64,000 nucleotides of DNA from positions 218,321,622 to 218,385,621 of the forward strand of contig NC_053039.3 of the NCBI RefSeq assembly GCF_002575655.3, read 5' to 3'. Below the pieces are notes generated by a model. The model saw only the letters and a program-made list of their open reading frames with translations, made no database searches and had not been told where the DNA came from. The stretch is from Aegilops tauschii subsp. strangulata (taxonomy: Eukaryota; Streptophyta; Magnoliopsida; Poales; Poaceae). The position numbers were made by a program, and so were the translations under genes. How positions within the stretch are numbered: position 1 is the stretch's first letter; each line of letters starts with the position of its first letter. Positions 51,937-63,437 of the stretch are shown piece by piece.

Positions 51937-52690
51937 AGTATTGGTACTTGTACTACCTGGTCGTCTACGAGTTGGTATTGTTGTTCAGGATATTTTGGTA
52001 TGAACTTCGCATTTGCTTCCAACCATCATATCGAGGGTCCACGTGGATATAAAGCTGAATCATTTGTTTCGAAACGAATTTTCAGGCAGCTGATTTTTAT
52101 TTGATGTGTAGCATAAGCACCTGCTGTTCGAATTCCCAATTCTCCATTTTTTACATCTTCAAAGTATGCACGGGATCCATCCGGTTTCACGGGCTGATAG
52201 TTAGAAGCATCACGTCGGAACTGGGTTGTGGCATGCCAAGCCCAGCTGCAAATTGTTAAAAGAGAGGACCGATGGATTTGGGCTTTCCAGAACAATTAAG
52301 TGTCGCGACCTCGATCGTGTGAAGTGCCTCCCATGGACTAAGGAAAGGCCCAGTCGGCTATTAGTAGTTGAAATATGCAAAATGCAATGAATTTAGTCTG
52401 GTTTCACTGAAAACCATCCGATTTGCATGAAATTTGTCCGTGGAACCACAAGACGGTTGTCCATACATAGCCTAACCGTACGAAACCAGCAGGTCCATGG
52501 CCGTATGCAAGCAAGTGCATGCATTTATTATCACGATGGAAAAATAATGCTGACGTCTGAGACACCCATGAAATTTTCAGCGTAGTCAATAAACAAGAGA
52601 ATTCTGCAAGTACAGACTGATAACTGGGATCCAGCAGGTATATTGTTTTTTCGGGTCGAGCAAGTTTCAACTGGGCTGTAGACTGCCGAG
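51937..52690. other. Unassigned DNA right of E1
   Basis: This should be the other side of the NAC locus if only a small deletion occurred at the E1 junction. I find no NAC C-terminal coding sequence. A minus-strand frame at 52026-52295 has no recognisable motif and moderate composition. The first 100 bases (GTCGTCTACGAGTTGG, TTGTTGTTCAGG) look like a plant 3' untranslated region. No transposon ends are seen. Confidence 0.35.
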
Positions 52691-53389
52691 GTTTGGTTTT
52701 CTTTTTAACAGGCCCAACCCATGACGACAATGGGGCAAAAAGATCCGGCGGGTATCAACTGGCCTCTGGCCCGCCGGCCTTAGTTATATTTTCTCTTAGA
52801 ACATTCGCACGCAATTTTTTAACTGAAGAAAGCACAAATCCCAGTTCTATTTTCCTATTGAAACGCCATGTCCTACTTCCCTTTTTTAATATCTACCTAT
52901 AATTTTACTAGTTGATATACATGTATTATTATATTGAAAATACATAAAGTTCCCTTTTCATCTTTACATCCTTATTTTTTGTTCTTGTTTTCCCTCCCAG
53001 CGCTGATTTTTTTACCACTGGTTTTCCCTAAAACCAACTCAATTGTCCCACGTCTTATTAGCTTACAAAAATAAAACAATATTTTATTTGGATAATCAAT
53101 AATTTCTTAAAAAATAAATTTATCATTTCTGGATTAAAAGAGTTCGGACTCCACCGAAATATGCAAAATTAGGTTGAACTTTTTGACCATGGTCCTGGGT
53201 AGAAAATGGGCTATAATAAATTCCTTAAGAATTATGAAATGGGCTGCAAATTATTAAAAAAATGGCAAATGGGCTCTATGTTGTCTGCCATAGATTTGGA
53301 GGCTAACTTGTGGGCGTACTAAGTTCATGCGTACACAAGGTTTCTCAAAAAAAAAACTTAGTCAACAATCGACTCTACCAGCGTTAGAC

Positions 53390-54812
53390 CGTTAGATGTC
53401 AATCCAACGACAATCGTGCTTCTTCAGTCTCTGATCTTCTTGCTCTAGACGCCCAAACCAGCGCCGGCGGAACCGCCTGCTCCCGCCTCTCGTGGTCGGT
53501 TGTGCTGCCGAGCAGGCCTCACGGCCACACCCTACTCGCATCCCTAGCCTGGCCATCCCTCTACTCACCCACACCTCTTGTTATTCTCCGGCAACGGCAG
53601 CCTCACAGTGCAACCGAACCAGTAAACCCTTGTACCCACTCCGCATGAAAAACAACTATTGAGTCTTCCTCGGCTCCGGGTCATTCCCTTACTAGGCCTC
53701 ACCATCGCCCACCGCCTTGGTGCTCTCGGCACAGCGTGGTCAACGAACAACATCCATCGGAAGAGGACTGTACGTGGAGAGGCTGACAGCTGGGTCCATG
53801 GCCGCACGCAAGGAAGTGACTCCTTTTTGCGAGTAGGAAGTGCCTCCTTGTTATGCGCAAAATAATGATTCCTCCACCTGATAGCGGGGACCCACCGGAA
53901 GGGCCTCTGTATTTCGCGAAAAAACATCCCCCCGCTGACAGCTCGGACCACCAGCTATATTTTTGCACGCAAGGAAGTGCCTCCTTATTACCCACAAAAA
54001 ATGAATACCCCCGCTGCTAGGTCGGACCCACCATATTTGGAGGCTGACTTGTGGGCCTACTAAGTTGACGTGGACGCAGGGCTTTGTCAACTTAGTCAAT
54101 ATAAACGATTCTAGCTGCGGTGACCGTACGATGTCCATCCAACAGCCGTCGTGCTTCTTCAACCTCTGGTCTTCTTGCTCCAGCCGCCCAAACCAGCGCC
54201 GGCCATGCCGCCTGCTCCCGCCTCACGTGGTCGGCTGTACTACCACACAGGCCTCACTGCCCCCTCCTACCACAACCGATGGCCAGGCGATCCCTCTACT
54301 CACCCACAACCCCTATTATTCTGCGGCGACGGCAGCCTCACACCGCAGCCGAACTAGTCAACCCTCGTATTCCCCTCCGCATGGGCATCAAATGCCACGT
54401 CTTCCCCGGCTCCACATCATCCCCTTCCTAGGCCTCGCCGTCGTCAACCAGCTTGGTGCTCTTGCCGCGGCATGGTCAACGTGGTCAAGGAACAACTTCC
54501 ATCAAAAGAGGACTATACGTGGAGGGGCTGACAGCTGGGTCCATGGCCGCAGCAAGGAAGTGCCTCCTTATTACGTGCAAAATAATTATTACTCCACCTG
54601 ACAGTGGGGACCCACCGGAAGAGCCTATGTATTTTGGGAAAAAGCATTTCCTCCCTGACAGCTGGGACCCACCAGCTACATCTTTGCATGCAAGGTAGTG
54701 CGTCCATATTACGAGAAAAAAATGATTCTACCCCCTGACAGCTGGGACCCACCAGTTATATCTTCGCACGCAAGGAAGTGCCTCCTTATCCTCCCTGACA
54801 GCTGGGACCCAC
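53390..54812. repeat. Two long tandem units in CACTA copy 2
   Basis: A unit of about 670-700 bp occurs at about 53390-54060 and again at 54115-54800. Each contains CAAACCAGCGCCGG, TTCTCCGGCAACGGCAGCCTC or its variant TTCTGCGGCGACGGCAGCC, CGTGGAGAGGCTGACAGCTG-type sequence, and then the short CAAGGAAGTG / CTGGGACCCACC repeats. Copy 1 has the same pair in more diverged form. Confidence 0.65.
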
Positions 54813-56412
54813 TGATACGTCTCCAGCGTATCTGTATTTTTTTATTGTTGCATGCTGTTACATTATCATTCTGGGATGTTTTACAATCATTTTATAGCAA
54901 CTTTATATCATTTTTTGGGACTAACCTATTGACATAGTGCCCAGTGCGAGTTGCTGTTTTTTGTTTGTTTTTTACTTCACAGAAAATCAATACCAAATGG
55001 AGTCCAAATGCGGCGAAACTTTTTGGAGATTTTTTCTGGACCAGAAGACACAAGTTGGGCCAACGAAGTACCAGAGGGGGGCTCCGAGGGGAGCACAAGC
55101 CACCTGGGTGCGCCTGGGGGCCCAGGCACGCCCTGGTGGGTTGTGCCCACCTCGGCCGCCTCCCGCACCGCCTCTTTGCTCTCTAAATACCCCGAAAATC
55201 CAAAAACCCTAGGGGAGTTGACAAAACACAATTCCAGCCGCCGCAAGTTCCAGAAACCACAGATCCAATCTAGAGACCAAAACGGAGGGGTTCATCCTCC
55301 TCATTGGAGCCTCTCCGATGATGCGTGACTAGTTCATTGTAGACCTACGGGTTCGTAGTTAGTAGCTAGATGGCTTCCTCTCTCTCTCTTTTGATTCTCA
55401 ATACAATGGTCTCTTGGAGATATATTTGATGTAACACTTTTTGCGGTGTGTTTGTTAGGATCCGATGAACTTTGAGTTTATGATTAGATCTATTTTATCC
55501 ATGAAATTTATTTGAGTTTTGATCTCTTATATGCATGATTACTTATAGCCTCGTATTTCTTCTTGGAATCTTTGGTTTAGTTAGGCCGACTAGATCGATT
55601 TTTCTTGCCATGGGAAGAGGTGCTTTGTGATGGGTTCGATCTTACGGTGCTCAATCCCGGTGACAGAAGGGGAAATGACACGTATGTATCATTGCTATTA
55701 AGGATAACAAGATGGGCTCTATATCTACATGAATAGATCTTGTCTACATCATGCCATCGTTCTTATTGCATTACTTTGTTTCTCCATGAACTTAATACAC
55801 TAGATACATGCTGGATTGCGGTCGATGTGTGGAGTAATAGTAGTAGATGCAGGCAGGAGTCGGTCTACTAATCCTGGACATGATGCCTATATAATGATCA
55901 TTGCCTAGGTATCGTCATAATTATTTGTAGTTCTATCTATTGCCCAACAGTAATTTGTTTACCCACTGTATGCTATTTTTCTCGAGAGAAGCCACTAGTG
56001 AAATCTACGGCCCCCGGGTCTCTTCTTTATCATATTTGCCTTCGAGATCTATTTTTATTCTCTTTTATTTTCAGATCTATTATTCCAAAAACCCAAAAAT
56101 ACTTTGCTACACTTTTTTATTACTTATTTTATTTCGCGTTATATCGAGATCTATTTATCCAATCTATCACAAATTTTATCCCGACAACTAGACAATTTAT
56201 GGCGCCGTTACCCGTAGAGGGATTGACAACCCCTCATAAGCATCGGGTTGCAAGTATTTGTTCTTTGTGTGCAGGTACCGTTTACATAGTGTTGCTTGGT
56301 TCTCCTACGGGATTGATAACCTTGGTTTCGTAACTAAGGGAAATACCTACGTAGTTGTATTGCATCATCCCTTCCTCTTTGGGGAAATACCGACGTAGTT
56401 CAAGCCGCATCA
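54813..56412 (+). mobile_element. Solo LTR of an Athila-type Gypsy family
   Basis: 1600 bp from TGATACGTCTCCAGCG to CAAGCCGCATCA, flanked by a perfect 5-bp duplication CCCAC (54808-54812, 56413-56417). No internal region is present. It interrupts CACTA copy 2. The first about 560 bases resemble the LTR beginning at 63438. The TGGCGCCGTTACCC at about 56199 looks like a primer site but lies inside the duplication-bounded unit, so it belongs to the LTR here. Confidence 0.88.
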
Positions 56413-56812
56413 CCCACCCGGCCGAACCATACGTAGGGTTGTCTGACTGGTCGCGAACATGTACGTACATACTGGTCGATCGGTCTCTCTGCAACGATGA
56501 ACCATGGCCGAGCAAGTAGCGGCACGTGTAGTAGTAGAGCCCTCGACATAGCAGTTCAAGCAGTCCCTTCTAAACTGTGTACACGTACGTACAACCACAT
56601 GCCAAAAAATAGGGCCACGTACGTAGATACGGGAGAGGTCTCGAATGTGTACTCACGCATACAGACGGTAGCGATGACGTCTTGTTCATTGGCAGCCAAC
56701 CGGCTGGCTCGGAACGGTGGAAACATCATCGTGTTCATCGGGAGGTAACCGACTAGGTCAGAATACGTCCTGTTCATTGGGAGCCAACCGGCTTGGACGG
56801 AACAGCCAAACC

Positions 56813-57080
56813 AGGGTCTGGCATACCGCGGAATGGAGGAAACAGCCTTCTGTTCGACCCACTACAGTCGAAACGGGATCCTATTCATCGGGAGGGGTCT
56901 GGCATATCGCAAAACGAAGGAAACAGACTTCTGTTCGAGCTCCTACGGTCGAAACGGGGTCCTGTTGATCGGGAGGGGTGTGGCATACCGCAAAACGGAG
57001 GAAACGAACTTGTGTTGGAGCTTCTACAGTCAAAACAGGGTCATGTTCATCGGGAGGGGTGTGGCGTACGCAAAACGGGA
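56813..57080. repeat. Tandem array of about 81-bp units in CACTA copy 2
   Basis: Units begin near 56813, 56895, 56975 and 57056 with variants of GGGGTCTGGCATACCGCAAA, the same array as 17801-18060 in copy 1 with the same unit number and spacing. GTTCATCCA-rich low-complexity sequence follows, as in copy 1. Confidence 0.72.
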
Positions 57081-57883
57081 TTGCACGGGCTACTGTTCAT
57101 CCACCGTCTACTGCCTCGCTCTAGCCTCCACGGGCTACAGTTCATCCACCGTCGAGTTCCTCCAGTCTCCACCTACTATTGTTCATCCAGCGCTTCTTCC
57201 TCCTGCCTCCACCAGCTACTGTTCATCCTCGGGCTACTGTTAATCCAGCCTCCATTAGCTACTGTTCAACCAGCCCTCCACGGGGTCTTGTTCATCCACC
57301 CCAACCGACTTGGCCTCCTCCTCGATCGGGGTCCTGTTCATCCAGCGGCAACGGCCTACTACCACAGGGTCTTGTTCATCCAACCCCCACCAGGAACTAT
57401 TCATTCAACCCCAACAACGGTCACTGTTCATCAAGGGATAGGTTCAATCGGCTTCAATTAGCAGCAGTAGCGAAGGAATCGCTCAGGTTCAATTAACAGC
57501 CAAGGGATCGATCGCGCGAGTTCAGTAACGTAGCTAGTGCAATCGCTTGGGTTCAGTAAGCAAATGCCTCGCTCGGGTTCAGTTAGAGCCCAACGACTCG
57601 CACACACACGCGTACGTGTACAAGAGAAACGCGCAAACCTCCATGCATTGCTCGGCACCGACCACCCACCGTAACCGGGAACTCCTCGAAATTTTCCTCG
57701 CCCTTGCTTCTACCATGATTTTTTTCGTCATGGACGGCCCAAAGAATGTCATGCAGGTGCGTCCCCGGCCCGCCCAGGATGAAAAGCCCATTTTCTATCA
57801 TGATTTTTTGTCATAGAAGGAGCCCACCACATCTATGATGATACGTGCTTTTGTCACAATTATTGTCATAGAAGCGTAGGAAG

Positions 57884-58964
57884 ATGGACCTTTTTCGAAG
57901 GAGTTCATCTAAGAAGAATGTCAAGGGAGTCACCAGTGAATCATTAGCTGGTGACATCAACACTCCGTGATGGACGGAGGTCCAGCCGTGCGAATGGCCG
58001 CACATTGCCTTCATGGAAGAAGCCGGATTCCACCAAGAGTTCACGCAATTCGTTGCAAATGCTGGACTTACCAACTTCCTCGCAGATGAGTGTGACCAAT
58101 ACCACACCCTCACGAATTCCTTTATGCAAAAAATTATTTCCTAAATAGGCATGAACCTCCTGCGGTGCATTTTAATTTATACTCTGAGACTACCGCTCAT
58201 CGAATTTTGTGAGATATGTTTGATTCCCTCTGATGGGGAATTAAGAGAGCCTAGACCGGTGGAGTTTGAGGACTTCCTACTCACTTTGACAGTGGGTGAG
58301 GAAAGGGGCGTGTCGAAAGCCACAACCACTAGTCTGCAGTTTCCTTCTGTGCATTACTTTACTTTATTTATCACGAAGTGTTTGACTGCTAGAGAGAAGG
58401 GCAGTATACTGAGTGCTCTGGACCTCACCATTTTACGCCATGCCCTTCACAATGATCATACCTTTAACCTAGGAGCTATTATTGCACATTCTCTGCACAT
58501 TAACAGAACTAAGGGTAAAATCCACGGTGCTATTTATGCCAATCGCTTAGCGAGATGTTTTAATGTTCAGGTATGCCACCATGACTATCCTTTGCCCAGA
58601 GTTTATCTAGATCACTAGGCGATGGTGGTTCACCACTTTATTGATGTTGCCTTCTTTTAACAATATTCGTTATAACTTGGGATTCAGTGAGAATACCTGT
58701 GATATTATCCCGTTGTCTGCACCTGCTTTATTTGGTTCTCATGCCAGGAACAGATACACCACCCTACTAGCGGACATTATCGCCTACGGGGACGCCCAAG
58801 CAGCGGCAGAGGAGGAGCCCCAGGAGTGGGACACTCAGGTGCGAAAGGTGGAGAAAGTGGGGTTCAGGGCTTTAGGGCATACAATGGGCCGCCGCCGTAG
58901 CACTTTCACATGGGACCAGACGACTATTACGGGTGGTGATTACCAAGCTAGGCCAAAAGCCTAA
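57884..58964 (+). pseudogene. Athila-type ORF, broken
   Basis: Starts at ATG 57884 (MDLFRRSSSKKNVKG). TGA at 57968-57970 and TAA at about 58142 interrupt the frame. It contains HIAFMEEAGFHQEF, ANAGLTNFLADECDQYHTL, FCEICLIPSDGELREP, REKGSILSALDLTILRHALH, NRTKGKIHGAIYANRLARCF and PRVYLDH, ending at TAG about 58617. A shifted frame (58641-58964) continues with LFGSHARNRYTTLL and MGRRRSTFTWDQTT. This is the extra ORF of Athila-group elements (PF03078-like) by pattern; its role is not established. The reading frame has at least two stops and one frameshift. Confidence 0.65.
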
Positions 58965-59974
58965 GCTTGGGGGAGTACGTTTTTCCACCGACACTATATT
59001 CATGTTCACACACTTCATTCTAGTTGTCGGTGTTAATATTTTTTCATTGTATTATCCATGTTAGTTTTATTTTCTCGCTTTCTTCTTGTGTGTTTGAAAA
59101 ACTTTGAGAAAACCCAAAAATATTTCTTGCTTCTTTTTGGACTTTCTTTCCAGTTTAATTAGTTGTAGTATTAAAAGAAAACCCAAAAAGATTTCTCATT
59201 TCTTCTTTTGCTTGTTGGGAGCTTTCCCGTGTAAATAGTTTTTTCTCATTTTTCTTCTTCTTTAATTTGCTTTCTTTAAGAAAAAATCGAAAACTCCGAA
59301 AATATTTCAATATGTTTCTTTGAAATTCTTTTCTTTTCTTGAGTTGCACTAAGGAGAAGTCCACAATGAAAATGTCGAATGGCTCTCATATGCGTTATTC
59401 TTGATCTAACAAAGGGCCCAAATTATTTTGTCTTCTCCTTTGAATAAAATGTTGCAGATTCCAGCTTAGTCCACGACACACTTGCACTATTATTATTTTC
59501 ATATCATTCGGTCGTGCAAGTGAAAGGCAATAATGACGATATTTGATGAAGTGATTGTGGCAGGGGAAAAGCGGGTATGAACTCAACTTGTTTTCGTTTT
59601 TGTAAATATGTTTAACTCGGTATCCATTATTCAGCATATTGTGATTAAACATGTTTGCAATAAAAATTAGAGATTATAGTTGCTCATGCCATGCTTAAGT
59701 AGCCAGGAGTGGATAATGATTCTTAGATGTCAACATGCATTAAAATGATTGTGATGTATTAGGATGATATAGTATCCTCCTCCGAATGTTTTGATTGGCT
59801 TGACTTGGCACATGTTCACACATGTAGTTGATTCAAAACCAACATAGCCTCCACAATATTTATGTTCATGGTGTTTATATCCTACTCATGCTAGTATTCA
59901 ACGTTAATTATTCATAATGCATGTTCATGACCGTTTTCGCTGTCTAGATGGTCGCTTCTCAACCTATTTGAAAC
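58965..59974 (+). other. Noncoding 3' region of the Athila-type fragment
   Basis: T-rich, with runs of TTTTCTT and AACCCAAAAA. No coding potential. It includes TGGCTTGACTTGGCACATG and GACCGTTTTCGCTGTCTAGA, words I associate with the untranslated region before the 3' LTR of these elements. Confidence 0.5.
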
Positions 59975-61324
59975 GGGCAAGTAACGATAGTAGTAACAAA
60001 AGTGCAGCAAGATAGCCCAATCCTTTTGAGGCAAAGGACATGCCAAAATGGTCTCTTATGATAAGCAAAGCGTTCTTGAGGGTACACGGAATTTTCATCT
60101 AGTCACATTCATCATGTTGGTTTAATTCGTGTTCGGTACTTTGATAATTTGATATGTGGGTGGACCGGTGCTTAAAGTGATGTTCATACTTGAACAAACC
60201 TCCTACTTATGATTAACCCTCCCGCAAGCATCCGCAACTACGATAAAAGTATTAAGAATAAATTCTAACCATAGCATTAAACTTTTGGATCCAATCAGTC
60301 CCTTACGGAATAGCGCATAAACTGGGGTTTAAGCTTCTGTCACTCTCGCAACCCATCATCTAATTGCTACTCCACAATGCATTATCTTAGGCCCAAATAT
60401 GGTGAAGTGTCATGTAGTCGACGTTCACATGACACCACTAAGGGAATCACAACATACATACTATCAAAATATCGAACACATATCAAGTTCACATGATTAC
60501 TTGCAACATGATTTCTCCCGTGACCTCAAGAACAAAAGTAACTACTCACAAATGATAATCATGCTCAAGATCAGAAAGGTATTAAATAGCATATTGGATT
60601 TGAACATATAGTCTTCCACCAAATAAACCATATAGTAATCAACTACAAGATGTAATAAACACTACTAGTCACCCACAAGCACCAATCTATAGTTCCGGTA
60701 ACAAGATTGAACACAAGAGATGAACTAGGGTTTGAAATGAGATTGTGTTGTTGAAGATGTTGATGGAGATTGCCCTCCCCAAGATGGGAGAGTTGTTGGT
60801 GATGATGAGGACGATGATTTCCCCCTCTGGGAGGGAAGTTCCCCCGGCGGAATCGCTCCGCCGGAGGGCTAAAGTGCTCCTACCCCAAGTTCCGCCTCGA
60901 GACGGCGGTGCTCCATCCCAAAAGTCCTCTCCTTATTTTTTCTTGGTCAAAATGACCTATATACCAGAAGATGGGCACCAGAGGTGGGCCTGGGTGAGCA
61001 CAGCCCACCAGGGTGCGCCTGGGCTCCCTAGCGCGCCCAGGTGGGTCCACCTGGTGGGCTCCCTCTGGTAGTTATTTCCTCCAATATTCATCATATGTTT
61101 GATAAAAAGTCTCCGTGAAGTTTCAGCTTGTTTGGAGTTGTGCAGAATAGGTGGCCTGCCGTAGCTTTTCCAGGTCCAGATTTCCAGCTGCCGAAATTCT
61201 CCCTCTTTGTGTATTTCTTGCATATTATGAGAGAAAAGGCATTAGAATTACTCCAAAAAGCATTATTATGGATAAAAACATCATAAATAACAGTAAGGAA
61301 ACATGATGCACAATGGACGTATCA
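59975..61324 (-). repeat. LTR of a second Athila-type family, 3' end truncated
   Basis: On the minus strand it starts TGATACGTCCATTGTGCATC at 61324 and continues for about 1.34 kb. It stops inside the expected LTR near GTTACTTGCCCGTTTC (59985); by family memory about 150 bases, including the CA end, are missing. Sequence to the right (61325 on) is its internal region, so this is a 3' LTR. A GC-rich segment (60830-60900) with CGGCGGAATCGCTCCGCCG can form a strong stem. Confidence 0.72.
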
Positions 61325-63437
61325 ACTCCCTCAAGCTTACACCTCGCTTGTCCTCAAGCGAAAAACCAAAATCGAAAAACATGTCCACATGCTTAGAGAG
61401 AGAGGTGTCGATAAAAACAAAATACGAACATAGAAGCATCATGTTCATTATTATAACAGCAGCAAACTTAAACATAAGACTCTTATCATAAAGCTCTTAT
61501 CATAGACTTCTCATGAATAAGTGACAATTCATCACACTATTGAAGTATAAAGCAAAAACTCTATTAGAAACTAACAAACTATGTTCTCAGTCAACTTTGC
61601 AACTACAATTCATCATCTTTTCAGGAAGGGTCGCGTATCGGAGCCTTTAGGCAAGTCCACATACTCAACCATCATATAGTCTTCTATGATTGCTAACACT
61701 CACCGCGTACACATGAGCAAAACGTTTCAACCGGACACATAGAAAGATAGGGGCTTATAGTTTCGCCTCCCAACGTATTCACCTCAAGGGTGATGTCAAC
61801 AATAATAACTCATGCTATCTATATTCAACTGGACATATGTGCCTACATCTTTCCTCACCACATGATGCTTGCCAAAGGAGAAAAATAAAAATTAATAGAA
61901 GGAAAACTTTGACTCTTTGCATAAAAGTAAATACATAAAGGTAAAAGATAGGCCGTTCGCAGAGGGAAGCAGAGTTTGCCATGCGCTTATTTGTTTGTAT
62001 GCTCAACCCCTTAGTGGAAAAGAACGTCACGTTGTATTGCCCCTTGTGATAGCAACCTTTATTATGCAGTCTGTCGCTTTTATTCTTCACCATCACAAGT
62101 TCGTACAACACTAAATTTTCTCTTACACTAAATGATCTCACACTTTTAGAAGCACTTTTTATTGCCTTTTTGAACCGATGACAACTTACTTGAGGGATCT
62201 TGCTCAATCCCTAGGTAGGTATGGTGGACACTTGAAAATAAGATTTGGGTCTAAGGGTTTTTGGATGCACAAGTAGTATCTCCACTTACTGCGGAATTTT
62301 TTGGCTAGCAAAGATAGGGGCAAGCACCACATGTTAAAGGACCCATGAAAATATGACTTCTGTGTGAATATAAACAAACATAAACCATTAAGTTGTCTTC
62401 CTTGTCTAACGTCAAAAATTTTGGCATATAATATTTTGATGAGGGCTCGCAATCACAAAAGATTTCTAGGATAGTATATTTATATGTGAATCTTCTCTTC
62501 CCTTATTAATTATTTCATGAGTTGCATCATTGACTAATGCTATGTTTGTCAATCCCTAATAAAATTTTCTACTTATACTTTTCCTTATGTGGTGTCATCA
62601 CCTACCATAACATTAGTATATGATCTTTGTCATAATTTCTTTCCTTTATCTTTTTCTTTTATTTGCAACATGAAAGTAAAGAAAGCAAAAGCTCAAACAA
62701 AACTTTATTATATATCTTGCACCCGATTACAAGGATAGATTACTAAGCAAACTCTCAAAGAAGAAAGGATCGAACTAAACTTTTATTCATCTAAAGCAAA
62801 AGATCAACCTAAAATAAGTAAAGGCAAAAAGATAGTGGGATGATACGATACCGAGGCACCTCCCCCAAGCTTGCCGGAAGGCAAGGGGAGTGCCCATACC
62901 CGATACTCAATTCTCTTTTAGTGATGAAGAAGAATGTGGTGGTGCAGTGGTAGTTTCCAGTATAACCATGAGTAGATCCTTCAAGCCTTGGATCTCCCGA
63001 AGGGCTTGATGAATTAGCTCACCGTTTTTCTTCACTTTAGCCATTATGTGTTTATTTTCCGGGCCCCAAGGGTTTATTCCTGCGTTATTTTCTCTTGGGT
63101 GAGATATGCCCCAATTGGACGGTATGTGCCTACGACGAGTATTCTCGAACCCATAGTTATGAATCAAATTGCGAAAATTGTTACGACGTAACCTGTGTAA
63201 AGGCCTACTTGGTGGGGTTTCTTCTTGCACTTTGAGGCTCTCTTGATTATTTCGTGACCTCATAACTTGATGAGGATTCGGGTGAATGGAGATGCCAAAC
63301 AAGGTGCCTCTCTCGGAAGCCGGAGAGTGAACCCCAAAAGTATTTTCCTCCTCTTCCTCCATAGTCACCTCTTCAGCTTCCTCTCTTCTTGGATCCTCCT
63401 GAACCGCCCATGCATCTTCTTCTCCATTGTTGGAGGG
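61325..63437 (-). mobile_element. Internal 3' region of the minus-strand Athila-type element
   Basis: It reads toward the LTR at 61324. Directly before the LTR is the purine-rich tract GTGTAAGCTTGAGGGAGT and a stem-loop CGCTTGAGGACAAGCG (61347-61362). Between 61400 and 62850 it is AT-rich with no gene. At 62865-62885 lie CTTGCCTTCCGGCAAG, a second stem-loop, and AAGCTTGGGGGAGG. The rest is the ORF fragment 62907-63437. The element is cut by another LTR at 63438. Confidence 0.68.
62907..63437 (-). pseudogene. C-terminal part of an Athila-type ORF, interrupted
   Basis: Open on the minus strand from the insertion point at 63437 to the stop at 62907 (about 177 residues). It is acidic first (PRREEAEEVTMEEEEENTFG), then basic/Asn-rich (HRLRRNNFRNLIHNYGFENT), then a helical C-terminus (KKNGELIHQALREIQGLKDL). 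The N-terminal part is cut off by the LTR at 63438. It is equivalent in position to the plus-strand ORF at 57884-58964 but shows little similarity where they overlap. The function is unknown. Confidence 0.5.

Larger units (their letters stand above)
52691..57877. mobile_element. CACTA DNA transposon, copy 2, truncated at both ends
   Basis: From about 53040 (CCCACGTCTTATTAGCTTAC) this follows CACTA copy 1 (from about 15810) in the same order: AT-rich spacer, long tandem blocks (53390-54810), then, after a solo LTR (54813-56412), the region matching 17490-18900. The exact left end within 52691-53040 cannot be fixed. On the right the match stops at about 57877 (GTCATAGAAGCG), about 100 bases short of the expected terminal repeat, where Athila-type coding sequence begins. 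No TNP exon is present. Orientation is the same as copy 1. Confidence 0.72.
57878..59974 (+). mobile_element. Athila-type Gypsy internal fragment, plus strand
   Basis: It begins inside CACTA copy 2 without a recognisable LTR or target duplication and contains an Athila-type ORF (57884-58964). A purine-rich AAGCTTGGGGGAG motif (about 58962-58975) follows, then about 1 kb of T-rich, noncoding sequence typical of the long 3' region of these elements. It ends at about 59974, where an oppositely oriented LTR fragment begins. Both ends look like illegitimate recombination junctions. Confidence 0.65.

Noticed and set aside
54951..55328. 125-codon plus-strand frame, with a related frame at 63564-63935
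   Set aside because: Both lie at the same place in the Athila-type LTR and have no domain; conserved because the LTR is, not because of coding.
56199..56212. TGGCGCCGTTACCC as a primer-binding site of a full element
   Set aside because: The target duplication at 56413-56417 shows that the unit continues past it and that no internal region is present.
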